46,708 bases of DNA from Anaeroplasma bactoclasticum (lineage in GTDB: Bacteria; Bacillota_I; Bacilli_A; Acholeplasmatales; Anaeroplasmataceae), in the NCBI GenBank assembly GCA_023663825.1, contig JAMPGQ010000009.1, forward strand, positions 1 to 46,708. Reading direction: 5' to 3'. Of this stretch, positions 1 through 8,279 are shown in pieces. The notes under the pieces are model-generated. The model was not told the DNA's origin. It was given only the letters and a program-made list of their open reading frames with translations, and did not search any database. Numbering within the stretch: the first letter of the stretch is position 1; the number at the start of each line of letters is the position of its first letter. The position numbers were made by a program, and so were the translations under genes.

Positions 1-124
1 CTATAGCCATCTATATGGAGTAGAGCCCTCACATTATAGACTTCTTCTAGCTACATTTATATTATACAATAAATTGATTTTTTTAGGAAGTATAAAATAA
101 TACTTTTTTAAATTTACTAATATT

Positions 125-149
125 AAAAAAGGCTATATCCTCATAGCCC
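125..149 (-). terminator. Rho-independent terminator after GNAT gene
   Basis: On the minus strand a 6-bp stem (GGCTAT/ATAGCC, loop of 6) is followed at once by six T. It begins one base after the stop codon of the acetyltransferase gene, so it ends the PAP2-GNAT transcript. Confidence 0.8.
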
Positions 150-560
150 TTATATTCTTTTAAGAAAAAAGTATTCCTCATAATCATCAATATCGTTTTT
201 ATAACTGCCAACCTGTTCATACCCCATAGCAAAATAGAATTCTTTTCCCTGCCAATTAAAGGTATCTAAACGAATTGTATTAGCACCAAGAATTTTCGCT
301 CTTCTTTCCATTTCTTCAAGTAGCATTCTGCCATATCCTTTCAGGCGATACTTTTCATCTACATAAACAGTAGATACATATAATATCTTAAATGCAGTCA
401 TACAGGCATCTACTCCTGCCACCAAAACACCCTTATCCATTATGCCTATAGATATCGTACCATTTAATTTATAATGAATATATGCTTTATCATAGTTATC
501 CAATGCAGTTTCAAGTTGTTCAATTTGTTCTTCGGTTAAATCAACAATTTTTGTTTTCAT
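150..560 (-). CDS. GNAT-family N-acetyltransferase
   Basis: A 136-residue protein with the GNAT fold signature. The acetyl-CoA pyrophosphate loop is seen as VYVDEKYRLKGYGRMLL (R-L-K-G-Y-G fits Q/RxxGxG/A) at about residues 66-82, followed by a helix and the late strand ending in FYFAMGYEQVG, typical of the family. It would move an acetyl group from acetyl-CoA to an amine; the substrate cannot be read from sequence. It is cytoplasmic, with no signal peptide. Its ATG overlaps the stop of the upstream PAP2 gene in an ATGA arrangement, so the two are translationally coupled. A hairpin terminator follows the stop. The family call is firm and the substrate unknown. Confidence 0.85.
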   Translation of the reverse strand: MKTKIVDLTEEQIEQLETALDNYDKAYIHYKLNGTISIGIMDKGVLVAGVDACMTAFKILYVSTVYVDEKYRLKGYGRMLLEEMERRAKILGANTIRLDTFNWQGKEFYFAMGYEQVGSYKNDIDDYEEYFFLKRI

Positions 561-1237
561 AATTCTGTTTTAACACTTTGTTTTTCTTTTAATGCAAACA
601 TCTTATCTAAACCAACAACCAAACTGAATAGTCCAAAGCCCATAAGGAATCCTCCTAATATATCTGTCATCCAGTGCATAGAGGATAAAAGTCTTCCAAG
701 CACACAAATTAAAATCATAATTGAAAACCCGGTATAGCTTAAAATCTTATAAATAAGCTTCTTAGATTCTCTTTTAGTTATGCAATAACCACTACATAAT
801 AATATAAAAGTGGATAACATCACGTGTGTTGATGGAAAAGATGCTTCTGCTTCCATTTCTATTAATATAGGTCTATAGTTTACTATAATCGCCTTATCAA
901 ATAAAACCCAAAACAAAAGAATAATTAAGATGCCACCACCAACAAATAAAATATCCTTATCAACCTTAAATAAACTTTTTTTACTTGTCAACTGATAAAC
1001 ACCATATATAGCAACTCCTACTAAAAATCCCAAACTAACAAGTAAAATCACATCTGATACCGAATCCCAATTCCCATTATACTGGTCTACTAGAAATATT
1101 TTATTAAATTCATATAAACCAATTTCTCCTTCAAAATTCACTTTTTTATCTGCAGTGAATAATAAAACCAAAAGAATAAGAAACATCCCTATACAACTTA
1201 ATCCTATTATAATGTAACTATTAAATACTTTTTTCAT
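557..1237 (-). CDS. PAP2-family membrane phosphatase
   Basis: An integral membrane lipid-phosphate phosphatase of the PAP2 superfamily, 226 residues. The three active-site motifs are visible: K-x6-RP in KAIIVNYRP, a PSTH version of the PSGH motif, and GRLLSSMHWMTD matching SRx5HxxxD with Gly for Ser. About six hydrophobic segments surround them. It probably removes phosphate from undecaprenyl-pyrophosphate or another lipid phosphate at the outer membrane face; which one is not decidable here. An ATG six codons upstream is possible, but a GGAGAGG site lies five bases before the ATG at 1237, so that start is preferred. Coupled to the GNAT gene downstream. Confidence 0.85.
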   Translation of the reverse strand: MKKVFNSYIIIGLSCIGMFLILLVLLFTADKKVNFEGEIGLYEFNKIFLVDQYNGNWDSVSDVILLVSLGFLVGVAIYGVYQLTSKKSLFKVDKDILFVGGGILIILLFWVLFDKAIIVNYRPILIEMEAEASFPSTHVMLSTFILLCSGYCITKRESKKLIYKILSYTGFSIMILICVLGRLLSSMHWMTDILGGFLMGFGLFSLVVGLDKMFALKEKQSVKTEL

Positions 1238-1274
1238 AGTTCCTCTCCTACACATTACTTTTTATTCCTCTACA

Positions 1275-1302
1275 ATTATAGCACTTTTTCAACAATTGTC
1301 TA
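1275..1302 (-). promoter_or_regulatory. Promoter for PAP2-GNAT pair
   Basis: The minus strand reads TAGACA, 16 bases, TATAAT, ending 37 bases upstream of the PAP2 start codon. The -35 differs from consensus at one base and the -10 is perfect. Confidence 0.6.
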
Positions 1303-1483
1303 CACACATTTGTATCTTTCAAGGATTAAAAAATATTGCCTATATTATAATTGAATTAATAGGAAGGGTGCTGATTTACAATGAATAACCAAGTCAATAA
1401 TATGCTAAAAATTATAGTTTTAAAAATGTCTCATGAAAATGAGGTGTTTTGAATATGAAATTAAACGATATAATAGTAGAATT

Positions 1484-1515
1484 AAAAAGATCCCAAACCG
1501 AGAATTTTTGGGACC
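1484..1515 (-). terminator. Terminator after rpsI (works both ways)
   Basis: A 9-bp stem (GGTCCCAAA with TTTGGGATC, one G-T pair, 9-base loop) followed by five T on the minus strand, 37 bases past the rpsI stop. On the plus strand the same stem is followed by TTTTTGTTATTTTT, so it could also stop plus-strand transcription. Confidence 0.8.
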
Positions 1516-1551
1516 TTTTTGTTATTTTTATACAATTTCCATTTCGCAAAA

Positions 1552-1950
1552 TTAACGTTTTGAGAACTGTGGAGCACGTCTTGCTTTCTTTAAACCATAC
1601 TTCTTACGCTCTTTACAACGTGAATCACGTGTAATTAAGCCTGCAGGTTTTAAAATTGCACGATACTCTGGATTAACTTCCATTAATGCACGAGCGATAC
1701 CTAAACGGATAGCTCCTGCTTGGCCTGTTGTTCCTCCACCATAAACGTTAACTAAAACATCAAACTTATTGGTTGTTTCTGTAGCCTCAAGTGGTTGTAG
1801 TACATCTAGACGAATTGCTGCTGAAGGAATATATTCTTCAAATGAACGACCATTTATAGTAATAGTTCCTTTACCTGAGCGTAAATATACTCTAGCAACT
1901 GAACTCTTACGACGACCTGTTCCATGATATTGAACTAAATTCTTTGCCAT
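1552..1950 (-). CDS. rpsI: 30S ribosomal protein S9
   Basis: A component of the small ribosomal subunit whose basic C-terminal tail reaches the P-site tRNA. The protein is 132 residues, the usual size. It shows the family's N-terminal block ([17 protein letters not shown]), the central [19 protein letters not shown] block, and the universal lysine/arginine-rich end closing with APQFSKR. A gene 16 bases upstream encodes L13, the near-universal partner, so the two form the rplM-rpsI operon. A purine-rich AGGAGG site lies just before the ATG. A strong hairpin terminator follows. Confidence 0.98.
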   Translation of the reverse strand: MAKNLVQYHGTGRRKSSVARVYLRSGKGTITINGRSFEEYIPSAAIRLDVLQPLEATETTNKFDVLVNVYGGGTTGQAGAIRLGIARALMEVNPEYRAILKPAGLITRDSRCKERKKYGLKKARRAPQFSKR

Positions 1951-1966
1951 TAACCTTTTCCTCCTA

Positions 1967-2404
1967 TTATGCCTTTACTACGAATTCTACTGGTTTTTGT
2001 GCAGCATGTGGATGTGTTGCTTTTGCATACACATACAATTGCTTTCTCATTTGATCTCCTAGCTTAGTATGTGGAATCATACCATAAATTGCATGCTCTA
2101 CCATTCTAGTAGGATACTTTGCAATCACAGTCTCAGCAGTAAGTGTTCTTAAACCACCATTGTACTCAGAGTGATTGTGATAAAGCTTATCTTGCCACTT
2201 ATGACCAGTTAATACGACTTTGTCAGCGTTAATAACGATGACATTATCTCCGCAGTTTACATGTGGAGTATAAATTGGTTTGTGCTTACCTCTTAATAGA
2301 GAAGCTACTACAGTTGCTAAACGTCCTAATGTTAAACCAGCTGCATCTACAACATACCAATTATGTTGTACAGTTTGATTGTTTGCCATGAATGTATTAT
2401 TCAT
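1967..2404 (-). CDS. rplM: 50S ribosomal protein L13
   Basis: An early-assembling large-subunit ribosomal protein of 145 residues. Family features include the [17 protein letters not shown] opening, the [12 protein letters not shown] segment and the H-x-Y-x-GG loop (HSEYNGG), plus the [12 protein letters not shown] block. The ATG at 2404 has AGGAGG eight bases upstream. It is first in the rplM-rpsI operon, with its own sigma-A promoter (TTGACA-N17-TAAAAT). The leader contains a hairpin whose 3' arm covers part of the ribosome site, consistent with autogenous control known for L13 leaders in Bacilli. Confidence 0.98.
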   Translation of the reverse strand: MNNTFMANNQTVQHNWYVVDAAGLTLGRLATVVASLLRGKHKPIYTPHVNCGDNVIVINADKVVLTGHKWQDKLYHNHSEYNGGLRTLTAETVIAKYPTRMVEHAIYGMIPHTKLGDQMRKQLYVYAKATHPHAAQKPVEFVVKA

Positions 2405-2415
2405 TGTTGTTTCCT

Positions 2416-2438
2416 CCTAAATTATGTTCATAATTAGG
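2416..2438 (-). promoter_or_regulatory. Possible L13 leader hairpin hiding the RBS
   Basis: In the rplM 5' leader the minus strand can fold CCTAATTATG against CATAATTTAGG, with one bulged T and a short AA-centred loop. The 3' arm ends in the first AGG of the AGGAGG ribosome site, so folding would block translation. Ribosomal-protein leaders (L13 class) are known in low-GC Gram-positives; matching to that Rfam model was not tested. Confidence 0.4.
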
Positions 2439-2474
2439 CCATGTGGATCTTGTTTAAAAAATGTACCGATAAGT

Positions 2475-2503
2475 ATTTTATAAAATTTTAAAGGCTTTGT
2501 CAA
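2475..2503 (-). promoter_or_regulatory. rplM-rpsI promoter
   Basis: On the minus strand: TTGACA, exactly 17 bases, TAAAAT. A consensus -35 and near-consensus -10, about 70 bases upstream of the rplM start. It lies in the 196-base gap between rplM and the MsmK-type gene; no clear terminator for the upstream operon was seen in that gap. Confidence 0.85.
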
Positions 2504-2600
2504 GGAGGGAAGTGGTTTTTGTTTTAAGTTTGGTGATTGGATGCTGCTTTATAGGGCTGCTAATAACTTTTTCAAAAACAAAAAGACGCATATTTGAGTA

Positions 2601-3698
2601 TTAACAAATTCTTAATTGTGTTTCATTATCAAAAATATGACAATGATCCATATCAAAGGTTAGCCCTACCTTTGAGCCTTCATCAATTAAAATTCTTGAA
2701 TTTACAATGCAAATCATTGGTGTATCATCAATCTTAAAATGAAGATTGGCTTCATGTCCAAGCATTTCTAAAAGCTCAACTTCAACTTCAATTGTAGTAT
2801 CTTGCTCGGGCTGTGAAGCCAGAAAAACATCCTCTGGGCGTATTCCGAGCAATACCTCTTTTTGAAAGGCTTCTTTTTCTGCAATCACTTTCTTATGTTC
2901 TAGACTTAAAGGCAAACAAACTGTGCCATTTAATGTTATGAAATTCCCATCCTCATTGATTTTTCCTGGCAAAAAATTCATGGATGGTGTTCCTATAAAA
3001 CTGCCAACAAAAACATTTGCAGGAGCATTATAAATCTCTTTTGGTGTTCCAATTTGCTGAATATAACCATCTTTCATTACTACAATCCTTGATGCCATTG
3101 TCATTGCCTCAATTTGATCGTGGGTAACATATAAAGAAGTGGCTTGAATATTTTTGTGAATCCGCGCAATTTCTGTACGCATTTGCACCCTTAATTTTGC
3201 ATCCAAATTTGATAATGGCTCATCAAATAAGAATACCTTAGCATCCCTTACAATAGCTCTACCTAATGCAACTCTTTGTCTTTGACCACCAGATAACGCC
3301 TTAGGCTTTCTACTTAAAAACGGTGTCAACCCTAAGGTTTCTGCAACCTCTTCTATTCGTCTTTTAATTTCATCCTTTGGAACCTTTCTAAGCTTTAATC
3401 CAAAGGCCATATTGTCAAATACAGTCATATGAGGATATAACGCATAAGACTGAAACACCATCGCTATACTTCTGTTTTTAGCAGGAACATCATTCATCAA
3501 TTCTTCATCAATATATAGTTCTCCACTTGTGATTTCTTCTAAACCTGCAACCATTCGTAGAGTTGTGGATTTTCCACAACCAGATGGTCCTACTAGAACA
3601 ATAAAATCTTTATCCTGAATCTCTAAATTAAAATCAAATACAGCTTGTACTCCATTTGGATAAATTTTATTAATATTTCTCAAACTAACATTAGCCAT
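2601..3698 (-). CDS. Sugar ABC transporter ATP-binding protein, MsmK/UgpC type
   Basis: The ATPase of a carbohydrate importer, 365 residues. Walker A (GPSGCGKST, about residues 38-46), Q-loop (FQSYALYPH), signature LSGGQRQRVALGRA, Walker B (VFLFDEP) and the switch His (VTHDQ) are all present. The C-terminal 130 residues form the TOBE/regulatory domain typical of MsmK, MalK and UgpC. It is the last gene of the glycosaminoglycan operon and its ATG overlaps the ROK kinase by 8 bases. The LplB/LplC-type permeases and binding protein of the same operon have no other ATPase nearby, so this is the likely partner; such ATPases often also serve other importers. Confidence 0.93.
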   Translation of the reverse strand: MANVSLRNINKIYPNGVQAVFDFNLEIQDKDFIVLVGPSGCGKSTTLRMVAGLEEITSGELYIDEELMNDVPAKNRSIAMVFQSYALYPHMTVFDNMAFGLKLRKVPKDEIKRRIEEVAETLGLTPFLSRKPKALSGGQRQRVALGRAIVRDAKVFLFDEPLSNLDAKLRVQMRTEIARIHKNIQATSLYVTHDQIEAMTMASRIVVMKDGYIQQIGTPKEIYNAPANVFVGSFIGTPSMNFLPGKINEDGNFITLNGTVCLPLSLEHKKVIAEKEAFQKEVLLGIRPEDVFLASQPEQDTTIEVEVELLEMLGHEANLHFKIDDTPMICIVNSRILIDEGSKVGLTFDMDHCHIFDNETQLRIC

Positions 3699-4629
3699 TT
3701 CTCTTCACCTCTTGTTTTTTTTTCATTATGTATGCAGCTGCTCCAAAAATACCTGCATCATTTTTTAACACTGCCAATTTAATCTTTATTTGCATAGCCT
3801 GTTTTAAACAAATTTTTTTATATTCACTTTTGATTTTATCAATTAAGAATGCTCCTGCATTACTTAATCCACCACCTATAATAAATGCATCTGGATTAAC
3901 AATAACAGCTATAGTTGCTAAAGCACGTGCTAGATATTTACAGGCCTCATCAACAACATAAATAGCTAAAGGATCTTCTCTTTTTGCAGCATCAATAATA
4001 TCTTTAGCCGTCATTTTATCATTAATGACTAGCTTTGAAGGAAGCTTATTCTGATAATGCCTTGCCAAATTACAAAGCCCTGTTGCAGAAGAAATGGTTT
4101 CTAAATGTCCTTTATTACCACACCCACAAGTAAAGCTATAGGTTGAATCTATATACATATGTCCAATTTCTCCACACAAGCCGCTATTTCCTTCAAGAAT
4201 TTCATCATTTAAAATGATGCCACCACCAACGCCTGTTCCTAAGGTTATAAAAACAATTGAGCCATTAAGCTTTTGAACTATCTTTTCCCCATAGGCCGCA
4301 ATATTAGCATCATTAAATACAAAAACATTTACCTTATGTCCTAAAGCCTTAGAAAACTGACTTGCTACATCTACCTCTTCCCAACCAAGGTTAACACATT
4401 TTACTGCAATTCCGTTCTTTACAATTCCTGGAACGCCTATGCCATACCCATAGATAGAGGTAATATCAATTCCCTTTTGTTTTAAAAAAGTCTTAATACT
4501 ACTAGCAAGTTCTACAAATAAATTTGCAGAATGTGTTAAAATTTCCCATTGCTCTAAAAGCTCTCCGGCTTCTGAAAAGAAGCCTATCTTAATAGAGGTC
4601 CCACCAATATCTATTCCGAAATTATACAT
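3691..4629 (-). CDS. ROK-family sugar kinase, probable GlcNAc kinase
   Basis: A 312-residue cytoplasmic kinase. The N-terminal phosphate loop GIDIGGTSIKIGFF, catalytic Asp in NDAN (D107), TLGTGVGGGI ATP-binding loop and GEIGH are present. The zinc motif is altered: ROK enzymes normally have CxCGxxGCxE, here C168-G-C170-G-N-K-G-H175-L-E177, with His in place of the third Cys; H157 is the usual fourth ligand. In this operon, between nagA and the ATPase, it most likely phosphorylates GlcNAc released by the GH88/PL8 pathway to give the NagA substrate. Glucose or ManNAc are alternatives, since ROK specificity is hard to read from sequence. Confidence 0.85.
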   Translation of the reverse strand: MYNFGIDIGGTSIKIGFFSEAGELLEQWEILTHSANLFVELASSIKTFLKQKGIDITSIYGYGIGVPGIVKNGIAVKCVNLGWEEVDVASQFSKALGHKVNVFVFNDANIAAYGEKIVQKLNGSIVFITLGTGVGGGIILNDEILEGNSGLCGEIGHMYIDSTYSFTCGCGNKGHLETISSATGLCNLARHYQNKLPSKLVINDKMTAKDIIDAAKREDPLAIYVVDEACKYLARALATIAVIVNPDAFIIGGGLSNAGAFLIDKIKSEYKKICLKQAMQIKIKLAVLKNDAGIFGAAAYIMKKKQEVKRNG

Positions 4630-4641
4630 TCTTAATCACCC

Positions 4642-5790
4642 TTACATTTTTGAGTAAATAATCTCTCCACGACAAACCGTCATATATACATTAAGCTTTT
4701 GATCTATAACGACTAAATCTGCATCCTTTCCAACAGCAATGCTTCCCTTTTTATCAGCTATATGTAGACAATTTGCAGGATTGATTGTTGCTAAATCAAT
4801 AGCATCCGTCAAGCTACAATTGGTAATCTGCATAAACCGATAAATTGCTTCATTCATTTTTAAGATAGATCCAGCTAGCGTTCCATCCTTTAATTTTGCC
4901 ATACCCTTGCTTACAATAACCTCTTGTCCACCTAATTGATATATTCCGTCTGGCATCCATTTAGCCTCCATAGCATCAGTAATCAAGCTTATTCCGGTCT
5001 TCTGTTTTGCCTGATATAACAAATTTACTACTGGAGGCAAAACATGCTTACCATCACAAATCAACTCACAATTTAGTTCTTTATGTAGCAATCCTGCTCC
5101 CACAGCTCCTGCTTCTCGATGATGTAACCCTCGCATTGCATTAAACATATGAGAAATAGAGGTGGCTCCTGCAAGAACAGCCTCTTTTGCTTGGACATAG
5201 GTACAATCCGTGTGACCTAATGAGGCTACAATGTTTTGTTTTACCAAATGCTTTACTAAATCCATCCCGTTTTCTTCTACAGCCAAAGTAACCTCTTTTA
5301 TATGATTTCCTGCTTGCTTGTTTAATTTATCAAAAATATCAACACTACAAGGAAGTATATAGTCCCTAGGCTGAGCACCTGCATACTTTGGACTAATAAA
5401 GGGACCCTCTAGATGAATTCCTAATATTTCTACACCCTTAGGATTTTCTTCTATATAATCCCTTAACACTTTTAAACTAGAAAATAGAGTATCTAAGCTT
5501 TGGGTCATCGTAGTTGCAAGACAGCTCGTTGTACCTTCTTTTACAATTGAGTCTAAAATCTTTTTTATTTGTCTTTTAGAAGGATTCATAAAATCTGCCT
5601 TACCTGCTCCATGAATATGCTTATCAATAAATCCAGGAACAACAATATATGAATCATCAAATTCGATAAGCTCCTTAGATTCATCCTTACCAATACTTGA
5701 TATTTTTCCATCTTGAATTTGTAAGGAGGTCTTTACAATTCCTTTTCCTTCAATATAAATCCTTGTATTTTTAAAACCAAAGCACTTCAT
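4642..5790 (-). CDS. nagA: N-acetylglucosamine-6-phosphate deacetylase
   Basis: Removes acetate from GlcNAc-6-phosphate to give glucosamine-6-phosphate. Full length at 382 residues with amidohydrolase features: HIHG metal motif (H58, H60), LGIHLEGPFIS with its metal-binding Glu, SLGHTD, SHMFNAM and LITDAM, whose Asp is the catalytic base. The C-terminal small barrel ends in GKDADLVVID. It starts one base after nagB ends, and the kinase follows 12 bases on, so the three enzymes take GlcNAc to fructose-6-phosphate. Placement in the lyase operon suggests GlcNAc comes from a glycosaminoglycan. Confidence 0.97.
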   Translation of the reverse strand: MKCFGFKNTRIYIEGKGIVKTSLQIQDGKISSIGKDESKELIEFDDSYIVVPGFIDKHIHGAGKADFMNPSKRQIKKILDSIVKEGTTSCLATTMTQSLDTLFSSLKVLRDYIEENPKGVEILGIHLEGPFISPKYAGAQPRDYILPCSVDIFDKLNKQAGNHIKEVTLAVEENGMDLVKHLVKQNIVASLGHTDCTYVQAKEAVLAGATSISHMFNAMRGLHHREAGAVGAGLLHKELNCELICDGKHVLPPVVNLLYQAKQKTGISLITDAMEAKWMPDGIYQLGGQEVIVSKGMAKLKDGTLAGSILKMNEAIYRFMQITNCSLTDAIDLATINPANCLHIADKKGSIAVGKDADLVVIDQKLNVYMTVCRGEIIYSKM

Positions 5791-5791
5791 T

Positions 5792-6520
5792 TTATTCTTT
5801 CACCAGGCTCAAGGCTTCTTCATCTGTTATCACTACAACATCATTATGGAGATGAAGTACACTTGCAGGAAAATCAGGAGTTACCTCCTTAGCTAAAAGC
5901 CGTTTTACTGCTTGAGCTTTATTTTTTCCAGTAGCAATTAAAACAATTTTTTTTGCCTTCATAATTTCAGCTATTCCCATTGTGATTGCCTGAGTAGGAA
6001 CCTCAGCTAAGGATGAAAAAAATCTTTGATTGTCCTGTCTTGTTTTATCTGTTAATTGGACAATGAATGTCTTTTGATCAAATGGGGTTTGTGGTTCATT
6101 AAACCCAATATGCCCATTCGCACCTATTCCCAAAAGCTGAATATCCACCTTTGCTTTAGCAAGCTTTTTTGAATACTCTTTACAGGATGCTTCTAAATTA
6201 CTCGGATTTGCATAAGGAATATGCACATTATTTTTATCAATATCAATATGATCAAAAAGATTTTCATTCATAAAATAATAATAGCTTTGAGGACAACTTC
6301 TATCTATTCCTACATATTCATCTAAGTTATACGTTTTTACATTTTTAAAGGATATAACCTCATTTTCATAATCCCGAATTAGTTTTTTATATGTTCCAAT
6401 AGGAGAGGAGCCTGTTGCTAACCCTAATACTATATTTGGTTTAGCCTTTATAGAAGCAGAAATGATTTCTCCTGCAACTTTACTAGCCTCCTCATAATTT
6501 TTACAACGAATTAATTCCAT
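5792..6520 (-). CDS. nagB: Glucosamine-6-phosphate deaminase
   Basis: Converts glucosamine-6-phosphate to fructose-6-phosphate and ammonia. The protein is 242 residues, the length of the Firmicutes single-domain NagB. Motifs: LATGSSPIGTY phosphate loop, YNLDEYVG with the catalytic Asp, and GIGANGHIGFNEP with the ring-opening His. The ATG lies 20 bases inside the end of the epimerase gene and is preceded by AGAAGGAG, which supports this start. NagA follows one base after the stop. Confidence 0.97.
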   Translation of the reverse strand: MELIRCKNYEEASKVAGEIISASIKAKPNIVLGLATGSSPIGTYKKLIRDYENEVISFKNVKTYNLDEYVGIDRSCPQSYYYFMNENLFDHIDIDKNNVHIPYANPSNLEASCKEYSKKLAKAKVDIQLLGIGANGHIGFNEPQTPFDQKTFIVQLTDKTRQDNQRFFSSLAEVPTQAITMGIAEIMKAKKIVLIATGKNKAQAVKRLLAKEVTPDFPASVLHLHNDVVVITDEEALSLVKE

Positions 6521-7379
6521 TATATGCTCCTTCTAAATATTCAATTTCTATATTTGTATGAAAAGCTTCCCTTCCATCTAACTGCTGAATATGAAACTTT
6601 TCACTTATTTGATGATTTGTCACATCTTTATCTGGCAATCCCATCCATGGTTCTATACACAAAAACCTTGGATCATCAGGATTACATTGCCAAAAGGCCA
6701 CAAAGGGCATGGTATGCTTTATACTTAGGGCATTTGTCTTTGATGCTAAGGTGATTTGCTTAACCCCTTGATAACAAAGCGTTTTTTTATCCTTTAACAA
6801 AGAAGATAATTCTTTTAAATGAAAGGATAATGGTAAAGAGGTCTTTTTTATCTTGTCTACAAAGACTGGATTAAACTCTACCTGATGGACAAAGCGAGGT
6901 GATAAGAAAAGTGAAAAATCCTCAGCAAAAAGCCTACTTAAGCCATCATAATCAAAGCCAGGATGTAGTCCTAAAGAAAAATACATTTTTTCCTGTTGTA
7001 AATTCTTTACTTTTAAAAGAATTTGTATTCGATTTTCAATCAAAGTGTATGTTATATAAAACTCATACTTAAATGGATAATCAATTAAGGTTTCAGCAGA
7101 ATAGGTAGATTTTAAGGTTATGCTATCTTCCTTTTGTTCTACCAAATCAAAGTGCTGTTTTTTTAAAAATCCATGTGTATTCATAAAATAACTCTGTTCT
7201 TTGTACTTATAAAATCCATCCTTCAAATTTCCGATAATCGGAAATAAGATTGGACTTTTTTCCTCCCAAGGCTGATTCCCCTGCCAAAGAATATTAATCC
7301 CCTTCACACATACCTCTTCTAGCTCTGCTCCTTTTTCAGATATACATAAGCTAAAGATGTCATTGTGTATTTTATACAT
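6501..7379 (-). CDS. Aldose 1-epimerase family protein (LacX-like)
   Basis: A 292-residue cytoplasmic protein of the galactose mutarotase fold. It opens with GAELEEVCVKGINILWQG, then PILFPIIGNLKDG, MNTHGFLKKQHF and SLGLHPGFDY, the pattern of the LacX/YeaD branch, with conserved histidines in THGF and LHPGF. It would interconvert alpha and beta anomers of a sugar. Within the operon it may supply the right anomer of the released amino sugar or uronate; that is inference. Its end overlaps nagB by 20 bases, and it starts 10 bases after the RpiR regulator. Confidence 0.85.
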   Translation of the reverse strand: MYKIHNDIFSLCISEKGAELEEVCVKGINILWQGNQPWEEKSPILFPIIGNLKDGFYKYKEQSYFMNTHGFLKKQHFDLVEQKEDSITLKSTYSAETLIDYPFKYEFYITYTLIENRIQILLKVKNLQQEKMYFSLGLHPGFDYDGLSRLFAEDFSLFLSPRFVHQVEFNPVFVDKIKKTSLPLSFHLKELSSLLKDKKTLCYQGVKQITLASKTNALSIKHTMPFVAFWQCNPDDPRFLCIEPWMGLPDKDVTNHQISEKFHIQQLDGREAFHTNIEIEYLEGAYNGINSL

Positions 7380-7388
7380 ACGTTCTCC

Positions 7389-8207
7389 TTATTTTAATAC
7401 TGTATTGGTAACTCCTTGAACGTACTTTTTTGTCTTTTCAACATCGCGCATTGCACAGCTTGTCACTAAAATATCACAAACATACACTTGAGATATTTTA
7501 GAACAAAAGAAGCCACCACTTATTTCATTTTCAAAACCATTTGTTTTCAAAAATACATCTGCAAGAGAATAAAGCGTTGAATTAGAGTAATTAGAAATCA
7601 CAATAATTTTTACATTTTTCTCCTTACAATTCAAAGCAAATTTAACCATTTCTTCGGTTTCACCACTAAAGGAATAAATCACTGCACAGGATTCTTCATT
7701 TAATATAGCCGTATACATATAGTTAAAATGAGAATCATTAATTACAATTGCATTTACACCTGTTCTTATAATTTTACTAAACATATCTAATGCCGTAGTA
7801 TGACTTGTTCCCATACCAGCAATAAGAACCTGCTTAGAGGATAAAATAAGATCTGTTGCTTTCTCAATTGCCTTCATATCTACTGAGGCCTTTGTTTTTT
7901 GAATTACATCAAGCATATTTTCAGTTATATTATCAATAAAAGGAAGGCCATTTTTAATACTCATATCTTGTAATGCTTGATAAATATCCATCTTTAAAGT
8001 GATAAAATTCGTATAACCAAGCTTTTTAAAATAACGAACAATAGAAGCTTCTCCTACATGAAGCTTTGTTGTTATACTATTGAGTGTGTCATATATCACT
8101 TGTTCTGGATTTTCAATAATATATTTATGGATGCTTTTTTCTGTTTTAGAAAAAGCAATATGCTCCTTAACAAGGATACTTTCTAATTTAATTTTGTCAA
8201 TAACCAT
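7389..8207 (-). CDS. RpiR/MurR-family transcriptional regulator with SIS domain
   Basis: A 272-residue regulator. The first 77 residues form the RpiR helix-turn-helix (YDTLNSITTKLHVGEASIVR, then YFKKLGYTNF); residues about 100-260 are a SIS sugar-phosphate-binding domain (LIAGMGTSHT, VIYSFSGETEEM, VIVISNYS). Family members sense phosphosugars such as GlcNAc-6-phosphate or MurNAc-6-phosphate. It sits between the polymer-degrading genes and the nag genes, so it probably controls this operon. A GTG three codons upstream is possible, but the spacing from AAAAGG favours the ATG at 8207. A weak promoter of its own is visible upstream. Confidence 0.9.
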   Translation of the reverse strand: MVIDKIKLESILVKEHIAFSKTEKSIHKYIIENPEQVIYDTLNSITTKLHVGEASIVRYFKKLGYTNFITLKMDIYQALQDMSIKNGLPFIDNITENMLDVIQKTKASVDMKAIEKATDLILSSKQVLIAGMGTSHTTALDMFSKIIRTGVNAIVINDSHFNYMYTAILNEESCAVIYSFSGETEEMVKFALNCKEKNVKIIVISNYSNSTLYSLADVFLKTNGFENEISGGFFCSKISQVYVCDILVTSCAMRDVEKTKKYVQGVTNTVLK

Positions 8208-8250
8208 ATACAACACAGCCTTTTCTTTTAATTTTTTAATAGTTATTCAT

Positions 8251-8279
8251 ATTATAACAAAATATGCTATCATTTTAAA
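8251..8279 (-). promoter_or_regulatory. Possible internal promoter before the RpiR gene
   Basis: TTTAAA, 17 bases, TATAAT on the minus strand, overlapping the last codons of the beta-helix gene. The -10 is perfect and the -35 matches four of six. It would let the regulator and nag genes be expressed apart from the surface-protein genes. Confidence 0.4.

Noticed and set aside
1381-1634. Two short plus-strand ORFs (24 codons from 1381; 61 codons from 1449)
   Set aside because: The ribosome site is poorly spaced, the second frame runs through the rpsI terminator into antisense rpsI, and neither resembles a known protein.
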